From: Datura wrightii
Lineage: Eukaryota; Streptophyta; Magnoliopsida; Solanales; Solanaceae
Assembly: GCA_035772735.1 (NCBI GenBank)
Contig: JASDFA010000001.1
Coordinates: 71,698,001-71,762,000 of the forward strand
DNA length: 64,000 nucleotides
Reading direction: 5' to 3'
The notes below the pieces were generated by a model. That model saw only the letters and a list, made by a program, of their open reading frames with translations, was not told the origin of the DNA and searched no databases. Of the stretch, positions 11,492 to 22,289 are shown piece after piece; the stretch's first letter is position 1; the number at the start of each line of letters is the position of its first letter. Made by a program: the position numbers and the translations under genes.

Positions 11492-12662
11492 TGATATGTC
11501 GTGGTTCTACAACACTTTCTATGCTTAAAATGTAGAAAATATGCTAGTCCTTGGGTACATTTATGTGGATCTGAGGTTCTTTTGCTAAGTTTGAAGGAAA
11601 AACAGGTTCTGGGAGTTGGAATTGTGAAGAGAATGAAAAAATGCTGAAAATGGGTCTTACGAGCTTCAGTATGCATTTTACCATATTGGTATGAGTCATA
11701 TCAAGCATTTGTGGTAAAGAATCAGAGAAGTGTCAAGGCATGAACAGATACTTCGAGTCATACCAGCTTAGTACGACTTGTACAAATGGCTTGTTGTTAC
11801 AAATAGAGATCTATCAAGTTGACATCCTCAAGGCACGAGTAAATATCATGGGACATACCAACATAGTACGATTCATAGTGACGACCCATAGTACGATGAT
11901 CAGAGATGCTGAGGTTCAGGAGTTCAAACCATAAATGACAGTTACAACCATAGTGACATATCATGAGTCGTACTAACTTATGATCAGAAAGGTCAACTTT
12001 TAGAGATTCACACCACGATTGCTAGCTACGACTCGTAGTGTCATACGATGAGTCGTACAAAACACCCGTACTGTATTGTCTTTCCCTTCATTATAATTGC
12101 TTTTTAATAGTGCGCAACGTTGGAACTAGCCTGTATGCTCTACTTGCTTGAACCTAAAGAAGTAGAGATTAGGAAAAGAGAATTACAACAAAGACTTGAA
12201 ACTATCAATTTTCAATTAATAACTTAAGCTGTGCTCAGGGGAAAGTAAATTTGGAATCATTGATAAAAGTTAATTGGAAACACTTATGATACCTAACCCG
12301 ATGAATGAGGATAGTCATCTAATAGGGGCGAATCAGCCAGTTAGATGAAGGCAACTTATCGATTCTACAGATTAAGTATTGGAATAGATCACTAGTACAA
12401 TAATCCTACATAGTTATGAAGTCATGGGGAACACTTCCCTAGGCAATCTCATACCTTTGATAGCAACACATCTTTACAACATTATTAATTATTTTGTTTA
12501 AAACTCCCTTGAGGAAATAACTGCACTAAAAGTGAAAATAGTAGCATTAATCGGGATTCTGGCCATATTCCTCGTGGGATCGACCCCAATCCTAGTTGGG
12601 TTCTTTACTTGATAAACAACTGCTTTATACTTCTTTTGAGATTTATTTTTGGTGTTATCACA
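11492..12662 (+). repeat. LTR of element I
   Basis: TG at 11492 directly follows the polypurine tract; the proposed CA end at 12661-12662 lies in ggtgttatcaca. The LTR contains an array of variants of gagtcgta, tacgactcgta and gtatgagtcat (about 11660-12060) and, near its end, cctcgtgggatcgacccc (about 12573), a segment typical of Athila-type U5. About 1.17 kb. The right edge is supported only by the TG...CA rule and by the start of unrelated minus-strand gag sequence. Confidence 0.6.
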
Positions 12663-13313
12663 TACCTAGCTAGAGAATCAAACCTGAGACTATATTCTCA
12701 TACACTGATATTGATCTGTTTGAGAGCTAAGAACTGATCAATTCTAGCTTCTCTAACCTTTCGTGGAAGATAATGATTTAGAAAAGTAGCTGAAAACTCC
12801 TCTTATATAGCTAGAAGTGAAGAAAATAGCTACATCATATAGTTTGAAGGATGCTAATTCTACCATTTCCATAACTGAAGTATGCATAAACTGAAATATT
12901 CTGTGAAACTGATTAATAAACTCCTAAGGGTCCTCTTAGGAAGACTCAAGATGACAAATTATCTAACTCAAGAACTTCTAGAGCTATAAGAAGTTTTTGC
13001 CAACTGTTGTTGTAAAACTATTGTCTGTGTCAACAACCGGATCATCTTTCCAATATCTTGATCTTTTAGGGTTTGTGGGGAAACTAGGGGTGTTGGGTCC
13101 CTTCTAACTTCTCCCTCTGGGGCAGGATAACATAAGGAGCTGGGGCCACTGGATCCCTTCTCATTTCCTCCGCCTTTGTTACCATAGGACGTGACAATGA
13201 TGATGATGATTCACCCTGGGTTTTATTCCCAACTTCAAAAGCCCAACTTCCTGACTAGGGGGCCCAGACTAGTACCTCCTCCTTTATCCACAATAGTTTG
13301 TCTTCTAGTGATA
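12663..13313 (-). pseudogene. gag: Chromovirus (Tekay/Del-like) gag fragment, minus strand
   Basis: On the minus strand, successive frames give gag-core pieces: MEMVELASFKLYDV, then ARIDQF-LALKQ, SLRFDSLARY and the upstream hinge. They match the order seen in the plus-strand chromovirus gag genes here (for example 25504-26124, with RFDSLARYAL). Stops and frameshifts are frequent. The fragment is bounded by the element I LTR on one side and element B's LTR on the other, so it is the old substrate into which both were inserted. Part of it (13102-13313) is duplicated at 17687-17898. Confidence 0.6.
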
Positions 13314-13593
13314 TGATATTGGGAATATTTCTATGCCCATTTTCCTTATTTTTGCCCATCTTTTACCTTATTTTGAGTTCATAATCCTTATGAAATGCAT
13401 GAATTCATATGTTTGTGTGTTTTGTATGCTTAAAAACATTTTGAGGTGTTTGAGTAGGAAACTAAAGGAAAAGGATCCAAAATTAACCAAGGTTGAAGAA
13501 TTGAGAAGTTGAGAAGAAGGTTTCGGGGCTATGGTGGACACCCCACACCAGGTCCTTAGATCCTTGGCAAAATTTATCAAATTATGGTGCTAT
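13314..13593 (+). repeat. Element B 5' LTR, first part
   Basis: Starts TGATATTGGGAATATTT and matches the start of B's 3' LTR at 46203 (TGATGTTGGGTATATTT) through aggtccttag and the tggtgctat segment. It is interrupted after GCTAT (13589-13593), the target duplication of A2, and resumes at 19619. Confidence 0.85.
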
Positions 13594-15028
13594 TGATCGT
13601 GGGTAAAAATAGCATGCCCGAGTGATGCTTTATACCTTAATTTAGTCTTGTTTATCTAAGTTATTGTATACATTTTCATGTGATTTTACGTAAATGTGAA
13701 TATATACTAATCAACATGATTAGTCCGTGATTTTGAAGGTTAATAATGCATTTGAGGAACTAATTCATGATTTGGTGAAGTGGAGGAATGGAATCAAGAG
13801 CAAAACGTGAAAGTCAACAAGAAAACATGCAATAACTGGCACCCTGCGCGATAGGGGCCGTGGCACGCTGCCAACGCGGCAACACTTGGACAAAAATTGC
13901 ATTTTTTGGCACATTCCAGTGAGGGTACACGTTACCAACGTGTCACGGAGGTCAAGTAGGGCATTCAGCTCCGTGACACGTTGTTGTTCCACCATAGGCC
14001 AAATTTTGCAATTTTTCAGCATAGTATAAATTGAACCCTTAGCTCCTAAAATCATGGGGTCACGATTTTATTCTGGAAAACTACCTAGGAGTGAAGGGAG
14101 AAGTGGGAGAACTCATCTAGGGTTTATCAAATTCCCTTCTCATCTACCAATTTCATGTAAGTATGTTAGTTTAGTATTAGTTAATTATAGTTTTACGAAC
14201 ATGAATGGCAAGAACCCTTCCTCTAGGGTTGAAGCCATGAATTATAATTGTGATTTTATGAAATTGTTTTGGAATTAAGTTATGGATTGTTGTTTTCGTC
14301 TTGCATTCTGGATTGTTGGTTGTTTTTATGATTGATCACCATGAAAGCATATTTGTTATCTTGAGTAATAGCTTGAGAAAGCATTACCTAGGTCAGAACA
14401 TGAGAATGTAAGGAGCATGTTTGTATCTCGGGAGAGATTTTTGTGTCAGGATAGAAATATACCTAACACCGTGCTTGGTTGACACACGGGGGTTATGAAA
14501 GACCAACTTGGGATGTCACATCACCACTCGAAGAAGTAGTTGTGAGGCTAAGTTGAGTTAAATGGTTAGACGCACGAAAGTCCCTAATCGTTTCCCCGTA
14601 AACCACAACATAATTGATTGCCTGCGACTAGAAAATTAAACTCCTCGCTCACAATGATGCAGTGAGGCTAGATTGCCGTGTTTAGAGGCTCGAAAGACCA
14701 TAAACATGCAATTCTAATTATGTGAAATAACAATTGATAGTTCCATGCTTAACCCATTGCAAATCGTAGTATCGCATGATTAATTGGTTTTAACTCTATG
14801 TTGCTCCTAGAGTAATTTCAGAATAATTCGTTGACCCAAACTTAGACTTAATTAATCTCGATCGAAAATGTCTATAACCAACACTTGAGGTATTTAAGAT
14901 CACACTAGAAATGGATAGTTAGAGGAATGGGTCCAGTCCCTGTGGGATCGACAATCCGGTTCTTAAAAAGAGCCACTATATTACTTGCAAGACCCGTACA
15001 CTTGCGGACGCGCGAATCGGGCACGTCA
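13594..15028 (+). repeat. A2 5' LTR
   Basis: 1,435 bp, TG...CA, starts TGATCGTGGG and ends CACGTCA, with target duplication GCTAT immediately upstream and PBS 6 nt downstream. A TATA box (tataaat, 14025-14031) follows the inverted-repeat module. A strong splice-donor-like GTAAGTATG lies at 14157-14165, about 130 nt downstream of the TATA box. Transcription from this TATA is inferred. Confidence 0.92.
13936..13983 (+). repeat. U3 inverted-repeat module, 15-nt arms, 18-nt spacer (A2 5' LTR)
   Basis: CAACGTGTCACGGAG (13936-13950) and CTCCGTGACACGTTG (13969-13983) are perfect reverse complements separated by 18 nt. They lie 42 bp upstream of the TATA box. The module occurs with the same arms and the same spacer length, but an unrelated spacer sequence, in the chromovirus LTR at 57318-57365. 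Confidence 0.92.
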
Positions 15029-15034
15029 AGTTTC

Positions 15035-15052
15035 TGGCGCCGCTGCCGGGGA
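15035..15052 (+). other. Primer-binding site for tRNA-Asp (A2)
   Basis: tggcgccgctgccgggga is complementary to the 3' end of plant tRNA-Asp with one mismatch (C for T at the ninth position), as is usual for Athila-lineage elements. It lies 6 nt after the CA end of the LTR. Confidence 0.88.
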
Positions 15053-15139
15053 CTCGGCGAAGTTTTGATAATTTATCTTTTTTTGTGTGATTTTTGAAAT
15101 TTCCTTAAGTGTTGAGAAACTTGGTCTTAGTCTGTTTAT

Positions 15140-17623
15140 TTGAAGGTGACAGGTTGTCCTGCCGAGCTGGCTAGAAATAGAGAGCTTGTGGAACCGTTGC
15201 TAGAACCTGAACGTCAAATCCATTTGCGAAGGAGTGTAGCTCTAGAGCAAAAGCTGAAGAGACTTCAAGAAAAGGTACAACAACAACCACCCGCAGGACA
15301 AGCACAATTGTCATCAGAAGCAATGGCAGCAAGACCAGTTCGCGAAGTGGCAATCCCACTAGCAACGAATGTGACCTCTAGCATCCATAAGCCGGAGCCT
15401 GGAGGGCACTTTGAGCTTAAACAGAACATGGTGCAGCTGTTACATTCTAGTGGTCAATTCACTGGGATGGCATATGAGGACCCGCAGCAGCACTTACAGA
15501 GCTTTTTGGAGATTAGTGACACGTTCGTCCCCACCGGCGTGTCCACAGATTATGTCCGAATGACCCTCTTCCCATTTTAACTGTTGGGAGAGGCGAAAAA
15601 GTGGCTGAAGGCTGAGCCACCGAACTCCATAACTTCATGGAATGACTTGGCTAAGAAGTTCCTTATCAGATTCTTCCCTTCAGGCAAAACTGCAAAGTTG
15701 AGAAGTGAAATACTCAGTTTCAAGCAGAGGCCTGATGAGAACTTGTATATGGCTTGGGAAAGATTCAAGTCATTGTTGAGAGACTGCCCCCATCACCAGC
15801 AATCAAATGAAGTGCTGGCTTATACCTTGTTAGAATGTCTAGACCCACACACAAAAATATTACTAGACTTTGCATCGGGTGGGCAAGCCTTGGATAAGAC
15901 ATATGATGAGTTGTACACTTTGTTGAACAGAATTGCACAAGGAAATCTAGAGTGGCACAGCGAGTCATCGAGAGGGGAACGAAAGAGATCAGGGTTGATA
16001 GAAGTAGATGGTTTGAATGCCTTGGCAGCACAGTTAGCTTCGTTCCAGCATCAAATGATGACTCAGTTCAATACATTGAGTATGAACCAACACCAGGGCC
16101 AAGTTAATGCAGTTCAGCAAGCTCCGAGGTGGTGTGACATTTGTGGTAATAATGGGCACTATGTAGAATCCTATGGAGCCAATCTGGAGTCAGTCAATTT
16201 TGTCAGTAATGTGCAGCGCAACAATCAGAATTTTGAAACCAGTTACAACAGAAATTGGCAGGGCCACCCGAATTTTTCTTGGGGTGGAAACCAAAAGCAG
16301 AATTATATGCAACCTCAACAACAGCAGTATCAGCAGAATAGGCAGAATGATGGGCAATTGAGTAGCAGCATTGAGGAAACACTGCAGAAAATTATGGAGA
16401 CCCAGAATCAGTTAGCGGAAAATCAGGCGAGGATGGCAACAGACTTAATGAATCAGCAAGTAGCCACCCGCAATCTTGAAAAACAAGTGGGTTAGATAGC
16501 AACTGCTCAAAACATGAGATCACAAGGGGGATTACCCAGCGACACAGATCCTAACCCCTGGCAGATCAATGCCATCACTCTGAGAAGCGGTAAGCAATTA
16601 GCTGATGTAGTGCCAAAAGAGCTGAGAAAGGAGGTGCAGCCGAAGTTGGTTAGACCAGGACCATCCATCAACATGGGAGATAATCAGAGTGCTGGGCAAC
16701 AAAATGCACAACTTTCATTGCAGCAAGCACAAAGACCACCACCACCATTCCCTCAGAAATTCAGAAAGAGCAAGGAAGAGGAATGCTTCAAAAAGTTCTT
16801 TGAGAGCTTCAAAGAACTTCACATAAATTTGCCTCTTATTGATGTCTTGCAGGGAATGCCCAAGTATGCTAAAAACTTGAAGGATGTGATGGCGAACAAA
16901 GTTAGATTGGTGGACGTCCAGACTATAGCATTGACTGAGGAGTGCAGTCACAGGGTATTGAGCAAAATGCCAAAAAAGCTCAAAGACCCAGGGAGTTTTA
17001 CCCTCCTCATACAAATTGGTAAAGCTGAGGTTCTACGAGCTTTGTGTGACTTGGGGGCGGTAGTTAATCTAATGCCCCTATCCTTATTCAACACCCTGGG
17101 GTTGGGAAAACCGAGGCCGACAAGGTTGATGCTGCAGTTGGCTGACAAGTCGCAAGTGACACTTGATGGAATAATAGAGGACCTTCTCATCAAAGTAGGT
17201 AAGTTCATTATACCTGCTGATTTTATTGTCTTGGATTTTCAGGTTGATGACCAGGTACCCCTGATCTTGGGATGGCCATTCTTGGCCACTGGAGGAGCAG
17301 TGATTGATTTGAAAGCAGGGACCCTGAAAATGAGGGTTGAGGATGAAGAAGAAATCTTCCGCGTTTACCAAGAAATGAACCCATCTGCACACTACAGAAA
17401 CCTTTGTCAGGTTAGTGTGTTGGCAAAGGATAAGTGTGGGGTGGAGGATTCCACAGGTGCAGGGCCAAAGGCAATTACAAGTGTTCAGCCCGAGTCTGAT
17501 AAAGGGCTTCAAATTGAGAATAAGTTGGAGAAAGAGAGGAACAGAGTGGAGGCTTTCTCCTCTAAACAGCAAAAGAAAAGGAGATGGTTCTCAAAAGAGA
17601 ACCCAGGTATGAGGATGTCCTGA
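15140..17623 (+). pseudogene. gag: Athila gag-protease polyprotein (A2), two stops
   Basis: Gag forms the retrotransposon particle and protease cleaves the polyprotein. One reading frame runs 15140-17623, interrupted only by TAA at 15578-15580 and TAG at 16493-16495; there is no frameshift. In order: an N-terminal helix-rich part; the gag core with EAKKWLKAEPPNSITSW (15590-15640) and WERFKSLLRDCPHHQ (about 15754-15800); a CX2CX4HX4-type knuckle (CDICGNNGHYVES, from 16133) whose last Cys is now Tyr; and a glutamine-rich linker. Retroviral-type protease follows, with DLGA at 17048-17059 (the next residue is V) and LILGWPFLATGGA near 17261-17300. The first ATG is unclear; the frame is open upstream only to a non-ATG codon. 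Polymerase functions are missing downstream. Confidence 0.88.
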
Positions 17624-17686
17624 AAAGGATAGTCCACGTTGGGCCACGACGTAAAATAAGGCGCTGCCAGGTATGAGGATAGTCCA
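17624..17686 (+). other. A2 internal deletion junction
   Basis: Right after the protease frame comes gttgggccacgacgtaaaa and ggcgctgcca, a fragment of the block that normally follows integrase (compare 1789-1830). It is bounded by a short direct repeat, aggtatgagga, at about 17606 and 17669. The sequence then jumps at 17687 into the duplicated flank. Reverse transcriptase to integrase has been lost here. Confidence 0.7.
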
Positions 17687-19613
17687 TTCTAACTTCTCCC
17701 TCTGGGGCAGGATAACATAAGGAGCTGGGGCCACTGGATCCCTTCTCATTTCCTCCGCCTTTGTTACCATAGGACGTGACAATGATGATGATGATTCACC
17801 CTGGGTTTTATTCCCAACTTCAAAAGCCCAACTTCCTGACTAGGGGGCCCAGACTAGTACCTCCTCCTTTATCCACAATAGTTTGTCTTCTAGTGATATG
17901 ATATTGGGAATATTTCTATGCCCATTTTCCTTATTTTTGCCCATCTTTTACCTTATTTTGAGTTCATAATCCTTATGAAATGCATGAATTCATATGTTTG
18001 TGTGTTTTGTATGCTTAAAAACATTTTGAGGTGTTTGAGTAGGAAACTAAAGGAAAAGGATCCAAAATTAACCAAGGTTGAAGAATTGAGAAGTTGAGAA
18101 GAAGGTTTCGGGGCTATGGTGGACACCCCACACCAGGTCCTTAGATCCTTGGCAAAATTTATCAAATTATGGTGCTATTGATCGTGGGTAAAAATAGCAT
18201 GCCCGAGTGATGCTTTATACCTTAATTTAGTCTTGTTTATCTAAGTTATTTTATACATTTTCATGTGATTTTATGTAAATGTGAATATATACTAATCAAC
18301 ATGATTAGTCCGTGTTTTTGAAGGTTAATAATGCATTTGAGGAACTAATTCATGATTTGGTGAAGTGGAGGAATGGAATCAAGAGCAAAACGTGAAAGTC
18401 AACAAGAAAACATGCAATAACTGGCACCCTGCGCGATAGGGGCCGTGGCACGCTGCCAACGCGGCAACACTTGGCCAAAAATTGCACTTTTTGGCACATT
18501 CCAGTGAGGGTACGCGTTACCAACGTGTCACGGAGGTCAAGTAGGGCGTTCAGCTCCGTGACACGTTGCTGTTCCACGATAGGCCAAATTTTGCAATTTT
18601 TCAGCATAGTATAAATTGAACCCTTAGCTCCTAAAATCATGGGGTCACGATTTTATTCTGGAAAACTACCTAGGAGTGAAGGGAGAAGTGGGAGAACTCA
18701 TCTAGGGTTTATCAAATTCCCTTATCATCTACCAATTTCATGTAAGTATGTTAGTTTAGTATTAGTTAATTATAGTTTTACGAACATGAATGGCAAGAAC
18801 CCTTCCTCTAGGGTTGAAGCCATGAATTATAATTGTGATTTTATGAAATTGTTTTGGAATTAAGTTATGGATTGTTGTTTTCGTCTTGCATTCTAGATTG
18901 TTGGTTGTTTTTATGATTGATCACCATGAAAGCATATTTGTTAGCTTGAGTAATAGCTTGAGAAAGCATTACCTAGGTCAGGACATGAGAATGTAAGGAG
19001 CATGTTTGTATCTCGGGAGAGATTTTTGTGTCAGGATAGAAATATACCTAACACCGTGCTTGGTTGACACACGGGGGTTATGAAAGACCAACTTGGGATG
19101 TCACATCACCACTCGAAGAAGTAGTTGTGAGGCTAAGTTGAGTTAAATGGTTAGACGCACGAAAGTCCCTAATCGTTTCCCCGTAAACCACAACATAATT
19201 GATTGCCTGCGACTAGAAAATTAAACTCCTCGCTCACAATGATGCAGTGAGGCTAGATTGCAGTGTTTAGAGGCTCGAAAGACCATAAACATGCAATTCT
19301 AATTATGTGAAATAACAATTGATAGTTACATGCTTAACCCATTGCAAATCGTAGTATCGCATGATTAATTGGTTTTAACTCTATGTTGCTCCTAGAGTAA
19401 TTTCAGGATACATCGTTGACCCAAACTTAGACTTAATTAATCTCGATCGAAAATGTCTATAACCAACACTTGAGGTATTTAACATCACACTGGAAATGGA
19501 TAGTTAGAGGAATGGGTCCAGTCCCTGTGGGATCGACAATCCGGTTCTTAAAAAGAGCCACTATATTACTTGCACGACCCGTACACTTGCGGACGCGCGA
19601 ATCGGGCACGTCA
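17687..19613 (+). repeat. Second copy of the 1,927-bp duplication (flank plus A2 LTR)
   Basis: 17687-18178 repeats 13102-13593, including the minus-strand gag piece and the start of B's LTR, with no difference I can see. 18179-19613 is an LTR (1,435 bp, TG...CA) with about 22 differences from the LTR at 13594. GCTAT flanks this LTR on both sides (18174-18178 and 19614-19618), so in isolation it looks like a solo LTR with its target duplication. Confidence 0.9.
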
Positions 19614-19618
19614 GCTAT

Positions 19619-20944
19619 GACTGGGGCCCTACACAAGCTACTTGACTTTAGAAGATGATCATTTCAACACCTTAGCGAGATGGTGGGCGTGGAGCCCTAG
19701 AGCTTCGTAGACTTAGGGAAAATCACCAAACTTCTGGTGAGATGAAGGAGGTCTCGTGCTAGAAGGGTCTAAAGTGGAATAATTTGACTAATACTTTGGT
19801 GAGATAATGTGTTGATAGTGTAGAAAAATTTTCCATGTCCCTAGTAAGATGATGGGGGCGGCGCACTAGGTCCATCTCAGAGCTAAAATTACTGGAAATT
19901 AGACTAAGTTTGTGGTGAGATGGTAGGAGCGGCACGCCAGACCTGTTCCAAACTGAAATTGCTAATTTTAAAGCCAAGTGTTGGAGGGCAGAAATGTCAT
20001 TTCAAGGCTCAACTATGAATAAATCCTCTGGGGAGTTTGTTAGGGGGCTTTAGACAGATTTTTCTATCTTTTGTTCATTTTAACATTACGTAGTTCATCT
20101 TTGGAGGCTTGTAAGCAGTTTGGAAGGAAGACCCAAGTCTACACTAGGTTTCTTCTCTTCTTTACTCTTTACTTTGTATGATGATGAGTATGTATTCATT
20201 TTTCCACTTGTCTATGAGCGACTAATTTTATATTATAGGGTTTTGGCCATGGTGGATGGTTGAATGTTTGAAAGATTGATTTAATTTAGATTCGATTCTT
20301 CATTGCGGCTATTTGTATTTACTTATTTTAATTTCTAATTTATGAGATTGATCACCTTATAAGTAAATCTATTGGCTTTCGATTGAACTTTGGAAAGGGA
20401 ATCAAAAAGGTTAAAGGTAAATACAAAACGGGAATTCAAAGACCCTCGAACACATTGGTGAGAGGATAAAAATTGTTGTTGAGAATAGAGATATACCCTT
20501 CAACCTCGTTTAGTTGAAATACAAGTTGGCATAACCGCCATTTTATATTTCTCCTGCGACCATAGGGATATAGGTGTTAGGGTTCATGAAATAGTTCATG
20601 GATGCTAGGGATAGTGGCAAGAAATGGGATAGTAACTTGCAACTAGCAACCATAGGAAGAATCATTCTACTGTAATCACATCTTGAAAACTCAACCTAAA
20701 ACAAAACACGTGCCATTTCCCTAGATTTTCATCATCATCGAAATAAAACCAAGCTTGCAACCGTTTTAGTTATTTTCATATTTAAAGTTCTGGTAGTTAA
20801 TTTCCCAAACCATTCTCCATTTGAACTGTTTTGTTAGAATAGAAAATAAAGTAATGACCTTATAACGATTGAACTGACAAATCTTTGTAGGTATGATAAT
20901 CGGGGCTTCCAGTCCTATATTACTTAACGACCACGTGCGCTTCA
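19619..20944 (+). repeat. Element B 5' LTR, second part
   Basis: Resumes after A2 and ends in ..tgcgcttca (CA at 20943-20944). It matches 46485-47630 of the 3' LTR. It contains about five spaced units around ggtgagatggt-gg-gcg-c (near 19675, 19737, 19797, 19845 and 19915) upstream of a TATA-like ataaat (20014-20019). The gap in the LTR is exactly filled by A2 plus one GCTAT. Confidence 0.85.
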
Positions 20945-20950
20945 GGTTTT

Positions 20951-20970
20951 TGGCGTTGTTGCCGAGGACT
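20951..20970 (+). other. Primer-binding site for tRNA-Asp (element B), decayed
   Basis: tggcgttgttgccgaggact fits the tRNA-Asp 3' end with a few C-to-T or G-to-A type changes relative to the site at 15035. It lies 6 nt after the LTR end. Confidence 0.8.
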
Positions 20971-21063
20971 TGAATATTCTTTGATCTCTTGCAGGTTAAG
21001 ATTTCATTTCGCTATTCTGTATTTTACATTTTTTTATGAAGTTTATAGGGTTGTGTGCTCAAT

Positions 21064-22092
21064 GTATGCCAAGTACGAGAAGTCAAGAATCACTTTGGCT
21101 CTCTTGATCCTAAAATCAAGGGGACCTTTAGAAGGTTAATAATGGAGAACAATGAGTAGGCGCAGGGAAAAAACCAAGAGAGAGTTCCAGTGTTGAAAAT
21201 TGCTAGGCCGAACTTAGAGAATATTTCTAAAGAGATCGTCAAGCTGGCTATCACTGGGAACTTTGAGTTGAAAGAATGGACCACGCGGTTGGTCCAAAAC
21301 CCTTGCAAATATTAGGGAAAGCCAAGGATCCCCACAGGCATCTGATGATGTACGTGGAGCTAGGTTAGAATTTCCATTAACAGAACATGTCAGATGAATA
21401 TGTGAAGCTGACTTTGTTTTCGTTTCCATTGATTGGTGAAGCCAAGGAGTGGCTTCAAAATAAACCTGCAGGTTCCATCACCACATGGGAGGCTCTTTCC
21501 AAACTAATTCAGTAATAGGTTTTTCTCTTCAGGGAGAACTAAGGAGTTGAGAGGGAAGATCTCTGGTTTTGTGCAAAAAGATGGTGTGACCTTGGCTCAG
21601 GCGTGGGAACGTTACGAAGGTTATTTGAGAGATTATCCCCACAATGTGCAGCCTAAGGAGATAATTGGGAATAACTTTATAAAGGGTCTGAAGCGTAACT
21701 CAAAGATCCGACTTGATGCTACTGCACAGGGGAAGATTTTGTCCAAAAGCAATGATGAAATGGAGGCTCTCTCAAACCTCATGTTAGCGGAAAGTCAGGA
21801 TTATCAAGACTCAGGTAGAGGATTCGCAGCAGCACTTCCCCTCATTTTGGGGAGAGGATTTTTAGCCACCGTGGATGTCGTCATACAGGTTAAGAAAGGC
21901 TAGATGTATATAAAGGTGGATGGTCAAGAAGTAGTTTTTGAAGTGTTTAAATCAGCAAGGATGCCTCCTCATTATGAGTACTTGACAATGAAACCAGAAG
22001 TAGAACCTGGAGGAGTGATCAGTTGGTTGAGTAGTGTATGTTGCATGAATGTTCTTGGAATTATCAATTTGGTCACCATTTCACTCGTATGA
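21064..22092 (+). pseudogene. gag: Athila gag remnant fused to a protease tail (element B)
   Basis: Gag pieces in several frames: MYVELG and NMSDEYVKLTLFSFPLIGEA (about 21350-21445), NKPAGSITTWEALSKLI (about 21460-21510), then an open stretch 21547-21903 with QAWERYEGYLRDYPHN and KRNSKIRLDATAQGK. Near 21833 the sequence changes to LPLILGRGFLATVD, the C-terminal part of the Athila protease, with an in-frame TAG at 21901-21903 and MYIKVDGQEVVFEVF after it. The zinc knuckle and the protease active site are deleted. Numerous stops before 21547. Non-functional. Confidence 0.75.
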
Positions 22093-22230
22093 AGGAGTGA
22101 CAAGGACCATAGTCGTGCCGCAATATTAAATCAGGTGTTGCATAGGAGGCAACCCATGAATGTTGTACCACGACTATAACTAAGGAACTTGGTGGGAGGC
22201 AACCCATCATTCTAACATTTTTACATTTTT
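22093..22230 (+). repeat. Post-integrase block with two GGAGGCAACCC hairpins (element B)
   Basis: gtcgtgccgcaatattaaat with aGGAGGCAACCCA (about 22143-22157), then ccacgactataac with TGGGAGGCAACCCA (about 22194-22207). This is the same doublet as at 1789-1925. The second copy is a perfect 4-bp stem around AGGCAA. Confidence 0.7.
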
Positions 22231-22289
22231 TTGTTTTGTAGGGACGAACAGAGTTTTAGAGGCAAAAAGAGCAAGGAAAATAGGCTGAA

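Larger units (their letters stand above)
6162..12662 (+). mobile_element. Athila-family element I, 3' half, interrupted by an LTR
   Basis: Collinear remains of a second Athila family: leader (6162-6378), degenerate env-position ORF (6379-8354), 3' UTR (8355-8782 and 10202-11450), hairpin and polypurine tract, and an LTR (11492-12662). An Athila LTR of a different family occupies 8783-10201. No gag, protease, polymerase or integrase of this element is present. The left junction at 6161/6162 is abrupt and suggests a deletion joining A1's LTR to this element. Confidence 0.65.
13102..15028 (+). repeat. First copy of a 1,927-bp direct duplication
   Basis: Comprises 212 bp of minus-strand gag remnant, 280 bp of B's LTR start ending in GCTAT, and the whole A2 5' LTR. 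The second copy is 17687-19613, at a constant offset of 4,585 bp with no net indel. By eye the first 492 bp are identical in the two copies, whereas the LTR parts differ at roughly 22 positions. Confidence 0.9.
13594..19613 (+). mobile_element. Athila-lineage element A2 inserted in B's 5' LTR
   Basis: 5' LTR 13594-15028, tRNA-Asp PBS, and a gag-protease reading frame to 17623. A short piece of post-integrase sequence follows, then an abnormal junction (17687) to a repeat of the upstream flank, and a second LTR 18179-19613. GCTAT occurs before the first LTR (13589-13593), before the second (18174-18178) and after it (19614-19618). Reverse transcriptase, RNase H, integrase and the env-position ORF are absent. 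Confidence 0.85.

Noticed and set aside
13368..13580. A 70-residue minus-strand frame identical to one at 17953-18165
   Set aside because: Identity reflects the 1,927-bp duplication of LTR DNA, not a conserved gene; it lies in the start of element B's LTR.
16715..17572. Minus-strand frames of up to 162 residues opposite the A2 gag-protease gene
   Set aside because: Shadow frames; the plus strand has clear gag, zinc-knuckle and protease motifs in one frame.
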